DNA of 13,854 bases from Abditibacteriales bacterium (GCA_025055355.1 JANWYM010000050.1:1-13854), one strand, 5' to 3'; counted from the first letter of the stretch, positions 6,896 through 13,843 are shown. Notes: generated by a model from the sequence alone, not told the origin. Translations and numbers: made by a program.

Positions 6896-7044
6896 CTATC
6901 CGAAAAACTCGCTATCTCCCTCTACCAGGAGGACCGTAGGGGGTTGTTGGATGGCTCTGGACCTCCTCCGACCCCTCCTTGGTAAGGAGGGGAGTGAACC
7001 TCCCCCGACCTCTCCTTGGTAAGAAGGGGAGAGTTTTCGGATAG
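6896..7044. mobile_element. Small element with inverted ends downstream of the amidase relic
   Basis: CTATCCGAAAAACTC (6896-6910) and GAGTTTTCGGATAG (7031-7044) are inverse complements apart from one A. A third, direct copy, CTATCTGAAAAACCC, lies at 7056-7070. The 149-bp element encodes nothing and contains the tandem hairpin units. The ends look like insertion-sequence termini, so this may be a MITE or the shell of a deleted IS; no target duplication is evident. The remainder of the gap 6892-7281 holds only the promoter at 7190. Confidence 0.5.
6961..7034. repeat. Two tandem 37-bp hairpin repeat units
   Basis: Units start at 6961 and 6998 and differ at only a few positions. Unit one contains CCCCTCCTT, loop GGT, AAGGAGGGG (6972-6992), a perfect 9-bp stem; unit two has the same hairpin with mismatches. 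This is the pattern of a bacterial interspersed hairpin repeat and resembles the palindrome inside glnD. Confidence 0.75.
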
Positions 7045-7189
7045 ACTCCAAGAGCCTATCTGAAAAACCCCTGCGGACAAAACCCGCTGGTGCCGGTCGC
7101 CGCGGTCGCCAGATTTCGTCGGAGGCAGCCCGCGATATCCATCGGGGGAGGGGGAAGAGAGTGTCAGCAACGGTGTAATTTTTGATGGC

Positions 7190-7218
7190 TTGACATCTGG
7201 GGGAATATGTTGTAATGT
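7190..7218 (+). promoter_or_regulatory. Promoter of the two-gene unit 7282-8211
   Basis: A perfect TTGACA at 7190-7195 is followed after 17 nt by TAATGT (7213-7218); TGTAAT two bases earlier is an alternative -10 at a 15-nt spacing. Local AT-richness in a GC-rich region supports a promoter. Transcription would start near 7225, about 57 nt before the first gene. Confidence 0.6.
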
Positions 7219-7281
7219 ATCATTGCGCTTCTCCGCGGGAGCGCACGACAACGCAGATGTGAGGTTTCTGGTGGTGAGTTC

Positions 7282-7665
7282 GTGCGCGGCTTGAATCCGT
7301 CCATTTTTCAGCGCACTCGCGTCGGCTTGTCCTCTACCTGGCGGCGCATAGGGGAGGTGGTGCGCCGTGTCGGGCGGGGAACGCGGCAGGTGTCCCTATG
7401 GCTGTATCGCTCCATCCAGCGTCAGGCAAGAATCAACGCGGCGAAGGTAGAGATTCGTCGTCTACAAAGTCGCCAGTTGGACGCTTACACGGAAATGGGA
7501 CGTGTGGTGTATCAGATGTTCGGCGAGGGTCGTGTGCGCACGGAGTCCCTGCGCCGGTTGTGCCAACAGGTTCAGCAGTGGGAAAACGACATCGCGGCTT
7601 TGGAGGACGCGATCGCTCGTTGGCAAATAGAGGGCGCGACGCATCGGCGCTCGTCGTTGCCGTGA
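7282..7665 (+). CDS. Basic helical protein of unknown function
   Basis: I do not recognise this 127-residue protein. The first 60 residues are strongly basic (many Arg, spaced WRRIGEVVRRVGR and LYRSIQRQAR) and amphipathic. Residues 50-115 form a likely coiled coil: IRRLQSRQLDAYTEMGRVVY, then LRRLCQQVQQWENDIAALED. The YTEMGRVVYQMFGEG segment resembles the helical repeats seen in some zinc-ribbon-linked bacterial proteins, but no zinc site is present. There is no signal peptide or membrane segment, so it is probably cytoplasmic; the basic face could touch nucleic acid or membrane lipid. GTG 7282 follows GGTGGTGAG; the next in-frame start is TTG 7291. It is first in a unit with the gene at 7705, 39 nt away. 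Confidence 0.65.
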   Translation: MRGLNPSIFQRTRVGLSSTWRRIGEVVRRVGRGTRQVSLWLYRSIQRQARINAAKVEIRRLQSRQLDAYTEMGRVVYQMFGEGRVRTESLRRLCQQVQQWENDIAALEDAIARWQIEGATHRRSSLP

Positions 7666-7704
7666 CAGATGGGTTATAGAGCAACATCAATCACAGGTGA
7701 GGGT

Positions 7705-8211
7705 ATGAACGATATGCTTCAGGAGTTTATGAAGCGTTTAGATGCCTTGCTCGCACCTTATCGAGGCAAGGTCGAGTGGGGTAACGTGCGTCAAAAAATC
7801 TCTCATTGGCAAGAGGGCGAGAAGGAGATGACCAACGTCGCCGTGACTTACGAGAGCCCGGGCGGTTCAACCAATCAGATCAACGTATGCTTTGACCACC
7901 AGCGACAAACGTTCCGGGCTTTGAATGAGCAAACGGGAGAAGAGGAAGATGTGGCGGAGGTGGACCTCGTGATGGAGCGCGTGACAGCCCACGTGCTGTC
8001 CATCCCCGAAAAGCGCAAGCAACGGCTCAACGCTGACATGGAACGTTGGCTGAACGAAGGGGCAACGCAGGGGATGATCTTAACGAAACTCAGTCAGCTC
8101 CTGAAGATGCAAGACCTCAAAGGCGGCAGCATCACGTCGGCAGAACTGCAGGAAGCCACGCGCTATCTGATGCAACTGGTGCGCCGCAGGAGCGGGGCGG
8201 CGGAAGGGTGA
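7705..8211 (+). CDS. Conserved-looking hypothetical protein, 168 residues
   Basis: No family recognised. The chain looks well folded: a helix at 1-20 (MNDMLQEFMKRLDALLAPY), a beta-rich middle (VAVTYESPGG, TNQINVCFDHQRQTFRALN), then acidic and helical parts (VAEVDLVMERVTAHVLSIPEKRKQ) and a C-terminal helical region with LTKLSQLLKMQDL and ELQEATRYLMQLVRR. No signal peptide, membrane segment, cysteine cluster or nucleotide-binding motif is visible. I chose ATG 7705 because AGGTGAGG lies just before it; the ATG at 7669 has no ribosome site and adds non-helical residues. It is probably co-transcribed with the basic protein upstream, and it converges on the receiver gene. Confidence 0.75.
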   Translation: MNDMLQEFMKRLDALLAPYRGKVEWGNVRQKISHWQEGEKEMTNVAVTYESPGGSTNQINVCFDHQRQTFRALNEQTGEEEDVAEVDLVMERVTAHVLSIPEKRKQRLNADMERWLNEGATQGMILTKLSQLLKMQDLKGGSITSAELQEATRYLMQLVRRRSGAAEG

Positions 8212-8262
8212 TGCCCTCGGTGCGTCCACACAACCGCTTAAAGGTGTAACTATCCGTGAAGC

Positions 8263-8643
8263 TTAGGGGTGGGTCACGGCGTTCATCAAATCCAGTAGTT
8301 GTTTGACGCTGAAAGGCTTTTGCAAAAAGCCATCCACGCCTTGCGCCAGCGTTTGTTGACAGTCGGCGCGCGTCAGCGCGCCCGTCATGAGGATGACCGG
8401 TGTGTGCGCCGTGCGCGGGTTCTGCTTGATGCGGCGACAGATGTCTACGCCGTTCATGCCCGGCAGCGCAAAATCGGTCAGCACCAAATCCGGCTTCTCG
8501 CGCTCGATGAGGTCCAGCGCTTCTTCCCCTTTGTTTGTCTGCACCACCTGCATAGCTTCGTAACGCAGCACCGCGCTCAACAGCCGAACAATGGCAGGGT
8601 CGTCGTCCACGACAAGTATTTTGCGCATACCGTTGATGGGCAT
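8263..8643 (-). CDS. Single-domain response regulator (CheY-like receiver)
   Basis: 126 residues make up one receiver domain with no output domain. KILVVDDDP (8-16) supplies the acidic pocket, D57 in LVLTDFALPGMNG is the phosphoacceptor, T87 in VILMTG and K109 in LQKPF complete the active site. It should be phosphorylated by a kinase and act by protein contact, as CheY or Spo0F do. The 1119-residue ATPase gene lies 77 nt upstream on the same strand, so the two probably form a pair. Starts at 8643 and 8628 are both possible; neither has a Shine-Dalgarno sequence. An inverted repeat ends exactly at the first codon of the longer form. Confidence 0.92.
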   Translation of the reverse strand: MPINGMRKILVVDDDPAIVRLLSAVLRYEAMQVVQTNKGEEALDLIEREKPDLVLTDFALPGMNGVDICRRIKQNPRTAHTPVILMTGALTRADCQQTLAQGVDGFLQKPFSVKQLLDLMNAVTHP

Positions 8644-8684
8644 TCGGATATTTGGGTAATGACGTGTCCACCCAAATAAGCGAA
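8643..8684 (-). promoter_or_regulatory. Inverted repeat abutting the receiver start codon
   Basis: Arms at 8643-8657 (TTCGGATATTTGGGT) and 8670-8684 (ACCCAAATAAGCGAA) match at 13 of 15 positions around a 12-nt loop. The arm reaches the A of the start codon at 8643. It could be a leader hairpin that tunes translation of the receiver relative to the kinase, or a protein-binding dyad. Confidence 0.5.
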
Positions 8685-8720
8685 CACTCAGGGGGGATAT
8701 GCCTTAGACGGGTAGATTTT

Positions 8721-11700
8721 TCACATCGTTTTTGCGCGGTGGGGCCAGTCGGCAACTTGTCCGTGGGCGACGGCTTGCTCGATTTTCGCCCGAATGGATT
8801 CGGGCAATCGCGTGAAAGTGGGCGCGTCTTGCACGGAGCGCAAACTCGAGAGCAGGAAGGCGCTGTCCACCGCCGGCGACGACAGGGATGCCTCTGTCGT
8901 GTCGCTTCGCTTCAGCCAAAGGTTCACCACGTCGGCGATGAACTCCAGCGCGTTCTCCATCAGAGGCAAACTAGTTTGCGCGTGGATTTGCGTCATCTGC
9001 GCGACGAGATGGTCGAACCGCGCCGCCCGGTCGGGCGGCAGGAGGCTTCGCCACCAACTGCCATGCTCCAGCAGGTGATCAAACAGCCCGCAATCTAACA
9101 CGCTCCGACTCAACGCCAGCCCCGCGTTGATCCCTGCCTGCAGCCGTAAGATTTCCTCGTCCGACATCAGCGACACCTGCGTCAGCACCGCTCCCGTCTG
9201 CACTTTGGCTAAGTAGGTCAGCCATTGCTCCCAGTCGGCGGGCTGCGTCGTCAATGTATTGGCGAGGACGCGTTCCACAGCGCGGTCCAGATGCGCTCCA
9301 TCCGACTCCTCGGGGGCCACCACCTGCAGCACGCGCTTAAGAATCGGGCGCACATAGTCCAGCCCTTTGGCTTTGGGCTGCACCCCTCGCTGCGTGAGGA
9401 ACGCGCGCACCTCCCGCAGCAGCCGCACGTCGGCGAGCATGGCGACCTGCGGCAGGTGGGTCTTGAGCATCAGCCGCGTGTGCACGGGCGTTTGCGGGTC
9501 GTCAATCGCCTGTTCGTATTCGCGTCCATGCAGGTCGGGGTCCAAAAACGCAGCGACCAGCGGCAGCGTGGCATCCATCTCCTCCAGCCACTCCTTGACC
9601 TGTCCGGTGGGGATCTCGGACAGCACTTGCGCCATAACGCCGTGTTCTGCGAGGTAAACGATCAGAGCCCGCCAGTCCAGCGGGAAGTCGCCTAAGCGCT
9701 CCCCGACAGGATGAATCAACGCCTCGCGGATGAAGGCGTGCAGGTGAGCGCGTTCCCGCTCGCGCCAGGCGGGGTCTTGACCCGTCTCGCCTTCCTCCGT
9801 TTGCAGACGCTCTTGCAGGGCGGCGACCAACTCGCACACCTTCGCTTCCAGCATCCTCTGCAAGCGGACCGGCGGAATGGGGCGGAGGGTCACGCCGCGC
9901 ACTCTCTGGGAAAGCCGTTGCGTTTCGCGGTAGAGTTGGTCGAGGCTTTCCGTGGCTAAATACGTGCGCTGCTGCTCCTCAATGCTATGGGCCAAAGCAA
10001 GCTGCTCGCGCACGGAGAGGTTGCGCCCGAGGGCAGCCACCAACAAGGAATGGATGCCGAACTGTCCCGGCTGTTCCCTGTTGTTGCCCGCTGTTCCTCT
10101 CTCGATAGATTCCAACGCGTCAAGCAGCGCCTGCCGCCGCGCTGCCGACATGTTGCCCACCCGCGCCATCAAGCGCAGGAGAATCACCGCCCGCCGCGCC
10201 GCCGCGCTGGGCGTGGAGAACATACGTGGGTCGAGGCGGTCCAGTTCGGTGGGGAGGAGGTATTCTTTCAAAACGATGGCGACTTGGTCGGCGTTCTCCC
10301 ACTCCAACAGCGAGCGGGAAATCACCAACGCGTCGACATATTCCAAGCGGTCGCGGTTCAGCGCGTCCCCCGCGTCGCGCAGAATAACCCCGTAGTTGTG
10401 CAGCAAACGCCGTTGCCTGCCCCGCACAGAGGCAAAAGCGTCGCGCACCGCCGCGCTCATAGCGGGAGCGAATCGCTGTGCCACGAGCGCGAGGAAGTCG
10501 GGGACTGACTGCCGCCTCCACACCGCACGCACTTCAGCAGGTAGTTCCGTGAGGAAGGTGGTCCCTTGCGCCGGGTTGGGCGCGCGCACGGTTTCTTCCA
10601 GGATGAGCGTCCCACCGTGCATCTGCGCGACCCAGAAACTTTCCGTCGTGCCAACGCCGGTGCCACCCGCCGTCGGACCCAAATCCTGCCGCCGCCGCGT
10701 CTGCCCCAAGTTGAAAATCACTATCCGCCGCGAGTGGGGGTCGTAAGCCAGCAGGTCTGGATGCACCCCTTTGCCGTTGTCCGAGAGTCGCACGCTCGCC
10801 ACCTGTCGCAACGGGTCATATTCCAGGCGCACCGTTACGCGCTTGCCGAACTGGAACGAGTTCGTAATGAGGTTGGTAAACAGCCCCCGAATGCGCCGCT
10901 CGTTGCCGCGCAAGAAGATGTCCACGTCCTGGGGGGCGATGACCTGCAGGGACTCTTCGCCCTCCGGCTTGATCTGGTCGGGCAAACTCCGCACGATTTG
11001 CGTCAGGTTGAGTTCCGATTTGACGGTGATGCCTTGGGCGAACTGCACGCGGTCCACGGCGATCTCAGCGGCGAGGGCTTTGCTGGCGATGAAGGCGTCC
11101 GCGTCCACCGAATACTGCACCATCTCCCGAAACAGGTCGTAGTCCATCGTCAGCCCGGCGGCGGGTTCTTCAGGGTCCTCGGGGATGTCCGGCAGGGGCG
11201 CGCCTGTGCGCCATGCGGTCAGTTCGTTTTGGAGCAGTTCACACGCTGTGCGCATCAACGCCACCGCCGCCGGTCGCATGTCCTGGCGCACACCCGTCGT
11301 GCGGTTCTGATACACAATATCGCCCCATTGCTGCTCCAGCGCCTGCGCGTAAAGTCCCACGATGGCGCTGACCTGCTCCAACATCTGCCACTTCGCGTCC
11401 CGCGACAGCGTCTCCTCGCGCAGGGCGTAGAGGAACATCTTGACGAAGCGGAGCAGACTGTGGAACTCCAAGATGACGTCGTCAGGGCGATACCGAATCC
11501 GCTCGGTGTCCTCGAACACCTTCGTGGGAATCTCAAACAGCGGGCTGACCGCCATCAGCGCGCGAATCTGCTGATGCATCTCCGCGACGCCCGCCAGCCA
11601 CGCCCCCACATCCTCAAACGACGCGTTGACTTTGGCGAAGAACCGCTCAATCTTGTAGGCTAAATCCTCGACGTAGGGCAACAACTCCTCCAGACGTTTC

Positions 11701-12080
11701 ACGCCGGGCATAAAGTCAGTTGGCTCGTCCTCGGGTCGGGCGGGGAAGTGCACAAACGGCTTCTCCACGTTGGCGTAATAACTGCCGAAAATCAGCCGCT
11801 CGAAGATGAACAACGCCAGCAGTTCGCCGAAAATTCGCCCCGGCGGACCGTAGCCCAGAATGGTCGAATACACCACCGGACTGCCCGAAAACTGCTTGCG
11901 GAAGTCGTTGAGAAACCGCCCCGGATGGCTGCCGTGCTCCATGCTCCGCAGGGCAATCTTGGGCAGTTCGAACCGCGCAATCTGCGCCCACGTCGGATCG
12001 GAGGGCTGAAAGACCTCAATAGTAGATGAGTCCTGAATAACGTTACCTGCTCGATGCATAACTCCGATGGGACCTCCCAT
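8721..12080 (-). CDS. Large protein with a histidine-kinase-type ATPase domain and long helical flanks
   Basis: 1119 residues, no transmembrane segment or signal peptide. The ATPase (HATPase_c) lies in the middle: LNLTQIVRSL at 357-366, the N box FTNLITNSFQFG at 401-412 (N403, N407), the G1 box SDNGKGVH at 433-440, the G2 box GGTGVGTTES at 472-481, and GTTFLTELP at 506-514. Residues 1-350 are mostly helical with a glycine-rich stretch GYGPPGRIFGE at 76-86. No classical H box is present; H207 in EFHSLLRFVKMFLYAL looks most like one, followed by a second helix at 228-256, but it sits far from the ATPase. Residues 520-1119 are helical and match no domain I know. ATG 12080 follows GGAGG at good distance. 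The receiver gene lies downstream on the same strand. It is likely a soluble sensor kinase or GHKL-type ATPase; input and output are unknown. Confidence 0.8.
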   Translation of the reverse strand: MGGPIGVMHRAGNVIQDSSTIEVFQPSDPTWAQIARFELPKIALRSMEHGSHPGRFLNDFRKQFSGSPVVYSTILGYGPPGRIFGELLALFIFERLIFGSYYANVEKPFVHFPARPEDEPTDFMPGVKRLEELLPYVEDLAYKIERFFAKVNASFEDVGAWLAGVAEMHQQIRALMAVSPLFEIPTKVFEDTERIRYRPDDVILEFHSLLRFVKMFLYALREETLSRDAKWQMLEQVSAIVGLYAQALEQQWGDIVYQNRTTGVRQDMRPAAVALMRTACELLQNELTAWRTGAPLPDIPEDPEEPAAGLTMDYDLFREMVQYSVDADAFIASKALAAEIAVDRVQFAQGITVKSELNLTQIVRSLPDQIKPEGEESLQVIAPQDVDIFLRGNERRIRGLFTNLITNSFQFGKRVTVRLEYDPLRQVASVRLSDNGKGVHPDLLAYDPHSRRIVIFNLGQTRRRQDLGPTAGGTGVGTTESFWVAQMHGGTLILEETVRAPNPAQGTTFLTELPAEVRAVWRRQSVPDFLALVAQRFAPAMSAAVRDAFASVRGRQRRLLHNYGVILRDAGDALNRDRLEYVDALVISRSLLEWENADQVAIVLKEYLLPTELDRLDPRMFSTPSAAARRAVILLRLMARVGNMSAARRQALLDALESIERGTAGNNREQPGQFGIHSLLVAALGRNLSVREQLALAHSIEEQQRTYLATESLDQLYRETQRLSQRVRGVTLRPIPPVRLQRMLEAKVCELVAALQERLQTEEGETGQDPAWRERERAHLHAFIREALIHPVGERLGDFPLDWRALIVYLAEHGVMAQVLSEIPTGQVKEWLEEMDATLPLVAAFLDPDLHGREYEQAIDDPQTPVHTRLMLKTHLPQVAMLADVRLLREVRAFLTQRGVQPKAKGLDYVRPILKRVLQVVAPEESDGAHLDRAVERVLANTLTTQPADWEQWLTYLAKVQTGAVLTQVSLMSDEEILRLQAGINAGLALSRSVLDCGLFDHLLEHGSWWRSLLPPDRAARFDHLVAQMTQIHAQTSLPLMENALEFIADVVNLWLKRSDTTEASLSSPAVDSAFLLSSLRSVQDAPTFTRLPESIRAKIEQAVAHGQVADWPHRAKTM

Positions 12081-12088
12081 TACGGCCT

Positions 12089-12143
12089 CCGTGTAACACG
12101 GAACGATTTACCCGATTCGGGCAACTCAAAAACGATATTCGTT
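12089..12143 (-). promoter_or_regulatory. Three palindromes at exact 21-bp spacing upstream of the kinase-like gene
   Basis: CCGTGTAACACGG (12089-12101), CCCGATTCGGG (12111-12121) and AACGATATTCGTT (12131-12143) are each perfect around a single central base or short centre. Their centres are at 12095, 12116 and 12137, exactly 21 bp or two helical turns apart. The first overlaps the Shine-Dalgarno region, and in RNA can fold as CCGTG-TTA-CACGG. The half-sites are not the same sequence, so one shared regulator is not proven. I found no convincing -35/-10 pair here. Confidence 0.45.
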
Positions 12144-12190
12144 CATGAGAGGGGATTTCCTTCTTCAGGGGGATTCAGATGGCTCAAGCC

Positions 12191-12433
12191 TTAATCGAGC
12201 ATGTCGAAAAACGAATGTGAGGCGGTTTGTTTGATGGGGGATAACGACACCGCATCGCTGCGGAACAGGGCGCGGACGAATGCCTCGTCGAGTTCTTCCA
12301 GAGAACGGACATCAAGGCGATGCCAACCCTCGGGATCGGTGGCTAACCAGATGCCATCCGCACTTTCCACGATGGGCATCGCCTCCCTTGCGCCCTGAGA
12401 AGTAACGATCGTGACGACACGATAACGTGACAT
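12191..12433 (-). CDS. Small protein of unknown function, 80 residues
   Basis: Not recognised. The chain starts MSRYRVVTIVTSQGAREAMP, then a short beta-like IVESADGIWLATDPEGWHRL, and an acidic helix SLEELDEAFVRALFRSDAV, ending in a polar tail. It has no cysteine cluster, signal peptide or membrane segment. ATG 12433 has GGTGAT four bases upstream and lies just downstream of a good promoter; the GTG at 12445 would be at the predicted transcription start. It precedes the kinase-like gene by 110 bp on the same strand and may be co-transcribed with it. Confidence 0.6.
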   Translation of the reverse strand: MSRYRVVTIVTSQGAREAMPIVESADGIWLATDPEGWHRLDVRSLEELDEAFVRALFRSDAVSLSPIKQTASHSFFDMLD

Positions 12434-12451
12434 TGTTATCACCACGCCTGC

Positions 12452-12480
12452 ATTGTATCAAAGATAATCAGGGGCATCAA
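12452..12480 (-). promoter_or_regulatory. Promoter of the 80-residue gene (and perhaps the kinase module)
   Basis: On the minus strand TTGATG (12480-12475), a 17-nt spacer, then TACAAT (12457-12452). The start site would be near 12445, giving a leader of about 12 nt that carries the ribosome site. No other clear promoter was found upstream of the kinase-like gene. Confidence 0.6.
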
Positions 12481-12682
12481 GGTTAGAAGTTCACATCGCG
12501 GAAGACAAACCGCTGCGGCAGCCTGCGGCTGCTGACGCTGCGCGGCGACAGGGACGAGCGGTCCGCGCGCGGGGGCGAGGCGCAGTGGCGGACTGGAGCC
12601 CACCTGATGACCGCTGAAACTCTCGCGCTTGCTGCCCAGTGGGCTGATGCGGAGGTTGGCGGAGTGTTCCGCATTGCGCTGC
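12481..12682. other. Intergenic stretch without a supportable gene
   Basis: Frames here are short or antisense. On the minus strand a frame ends at 12483 with RRLPQRFVFRDVNF, and a neighbouring frame reads PLGSKRESFSGHQVG. Together they could be the frameshifted tail of a lost gene, but I cannot name a family. The segment lies between two divergent transcription units. Confidence 0.3.
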
Positions 12683-12713
12683 TTGATTGCACCGGCGGTG
12701 CTAATCTGATAAA
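12683..12713 (+). promoter_or_regulatory. Possible promoter with a palindromic spacer
   Basis: TTGATT (12683-12688) and GATAAA (12708-12713) are 19 nt apart, a long spacing. Between them is GCACCGGCGGTGC (12689-12701), a 13-nt perfect palindrome where a repressor or a twisting activator of the MerR kind could bind. The -10 match is weak, so this is tentative. Confidence 0.35.
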
Positions 12714-12770
12714 ATGTGCCTCGCTAGTCCGCCTGCTGAGAGCAGGCGCCACGTTGAGGAGGCGAGGAAA

Positions 12771-13106
12771 TTGGCAGAAATGATCTGCCCTGATTGCGAA
12801 GGGAAGTTCAAAGCGGAGACGATCAAAAGCGTTTACTTCACAGGGCCGTGTCTCATCTGCACGACCTGCGCTGTGATTTGCCACCCGGACACAGGCGCGC
12901 CGGTGATGGTGAAACCCCGCAACCGAACGACGGAGGAAAAACTCTACTACGCAGGTGGGATGTTGATGACGGAGACGGAACTGCACCTGGCGCTGGTCGG
13001 CATCAGTTTGGAATTAGAGGAAGCGGCGGGCGCGGGAACTCGCTCAGCGGATATGTTTGTTGACGAAGGCAGAACAATGGAGGACTTGATGGAGGATGAA
13101 TCCTGA
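12771..13106 (+). CDS. Six-cysteine putative zinc-binding protein, unknown function
   Basis: 111 residues from TTG 12771. The N-terminal third holds C6-x2-C9, then C27-x2-C30-x2-C33-x3-C37-H38 (CPDC and CLICTTCAVICH), enough ligands for one or two zinc ions. The rest is HPDTGAPVMVKPRN, a helical segment LHLALVGISLELEEAA, and an acidic tail DLMEDES. I do not recognise the family. TTG 12771 has GGAGG eight bases upstream; ATG 12780 is too far from it, and ATG 12714 overlaps the possible -10 box. The membrane-anchored thioredoxin gene follows after 52 bp on the same strand, which suggests one operon and perhaps a redox or metal link. Confidence 0.65.
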   Translation: MAEMICPDCEGKFKAETIKSVYFTGPCLICTTCAVICHPDTGAPVMVKPRNRTTEEKLYYAGGMLMTETELHLALVGISLELEEAAGAGTRSADMFVDEGRTMEDLMEDES

Positions 13107-13158
13107 GCGGCGCGCGACCGTCTCATAATCCGAATTGACGGAGAGGGGTGAAGGCATC

Positions 13159-13776
13159 GTGCATCACCGTTACAGGTGGCTGATTGGCATAGGGGTCATC
13201 GCACTCATCGTGGGCGCGAAGGCGTATCAGGACAGCGCGAAACAAAAGGAGGAGGCACGGCTCTTGGAGGTCCAACAGCAACAGGTCGCGCCCATCAAAA
13301 ACCCGCCGGAGTTTAAGGAGAAGATCTGGTTCAACACCGAAGGCAACAAGCCGCTGCGCCTCAAAGATTTGAAAGGTAAGAAGGTCGTGCTGATTCAGTT
13401 TTGGCGTTTCAAGTGCCCCCACTGCGCGCAGGTGACGCCCAACATCTCGGCGCTGCACAAGGCGTTCAAGCAATCCGGGCTGGTCGTCATTGGCATCCAT
13501 ACTCCCGTCCCTGAGGACCCTGAAGAGAACGACGTGAAAAAGGTCGAGCAGAAAATTCGTGAGTGGCGGATTGACTACCCCGTCGTGTTGGACAACGACC
13601 AACGCCTCTGGAAGGCTTACAAAGCCACCCGTTATCCGACGTTTTTCCTGATTGACAAAGACGGTAAAATCGAGCGACGAGTGGAATCGGACCTGCCGCA
13701 AGCCATGGCGGCGCTGGGCGATGGGGTGAAGAAACTGTGCAGCGACTTGAATAACTCGCCTGGGTCAGAGGAGTAA
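13159..13776 (+). CDS. Membrane-anchored thioredoxin-fold protein (TlpA/redoxin type)
   Basis: 205 residues from GTG 13159, which has GGGGTGAAGG just upstream. A hydrophobic segment at 7-20 (WLIGIGVIALIVGA), preceded by HHRYR, is an uncleaved signal anchor, placing the domain outside the membrane. After a Gln-rich linker comes a thioredoxin fold: LRLKDLKGKKVVLIQFW, the redox pair CPHC at 86-89, LVVIGIHTPV, VVLDNDQRLWKAY, and the cis-proline YPTFFLIDKDG (P160). The CPHC dipeptide is that of DsbA rather than the CGPC or CPPC commoner in thioredoxin and TlpA; it would favour an oxidising role if the pairing holds. Likely roles are thiol-disulfide exchange in cytochrome or envelope protein maturation; the partner is unknown. 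Confidence 0.85.
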   Translation: MHHRYRWLIGIGVIALIVGAKAYQDSAKQKEEARLLEVQQQQVAPIKNPPEFKEKIWFNTEGNKPLRLKDLKGKKVVLIQFWRFKCPHCAQVTPNISALHKAFKQSGLVVIGIHTPVPEDPEENDVKKVEQKIREWRIDYPVVLDNDQRLWKAYKATRYPTFFLIDKDGKIERRVESDLPQAMAALGDGVKKLCSDLNNSPGSEE

Positions 13777-13815
13777 TTCATTCCCCACATGTCGTTGACG
13801 CGCCCCACCGCACGG

Positions 13816-13843
13816 TGTCAGGGCGAGCGGAGCGAAGCCATCC
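13816..13843. repeat. Interspersed repeat copy at the window end
   Basis: GAGCGGAGCGAAGCCATCC at 13825-13843, preceded by TGTC, resembles the stretch at 3111-3136 inside the MITE-like element (GAGCGAAGCAAAGCATC). Both are degenerate members of a repeat widely seen between bacterial genes. The remaining 13777-13854 sequence holds no gene. Confidence 0.4.

Noticed and set aside
1268..7110. The nonamer GCGGTCGCC at 1268, 3051 and 7102 in gaps
   Set aside because: It also occurs inside coding sequence near 3523 and is an easy word in GC-rich DNA, so three gap copies are not enough to call a repeat family.
8212..8262. Terminator between the convergent 168-residue gene and receiver gene
   Set aside because: No stable stem with a T-run was found in this short gap.
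10566..11663. A 365-codon open frame on the plus strand
   Set aside because: It is antisense to the kinase-like gene, whose ATPase motifs are clear in the other strand; composition is that of a shadow.
12483..12986. A 167-codon minus-strand frame
   Set aside because: Most of it is antisense to the six-cysteine gene and it shows no family pattern; only its last codons could be a gene relic, noted in the intergenic entry.
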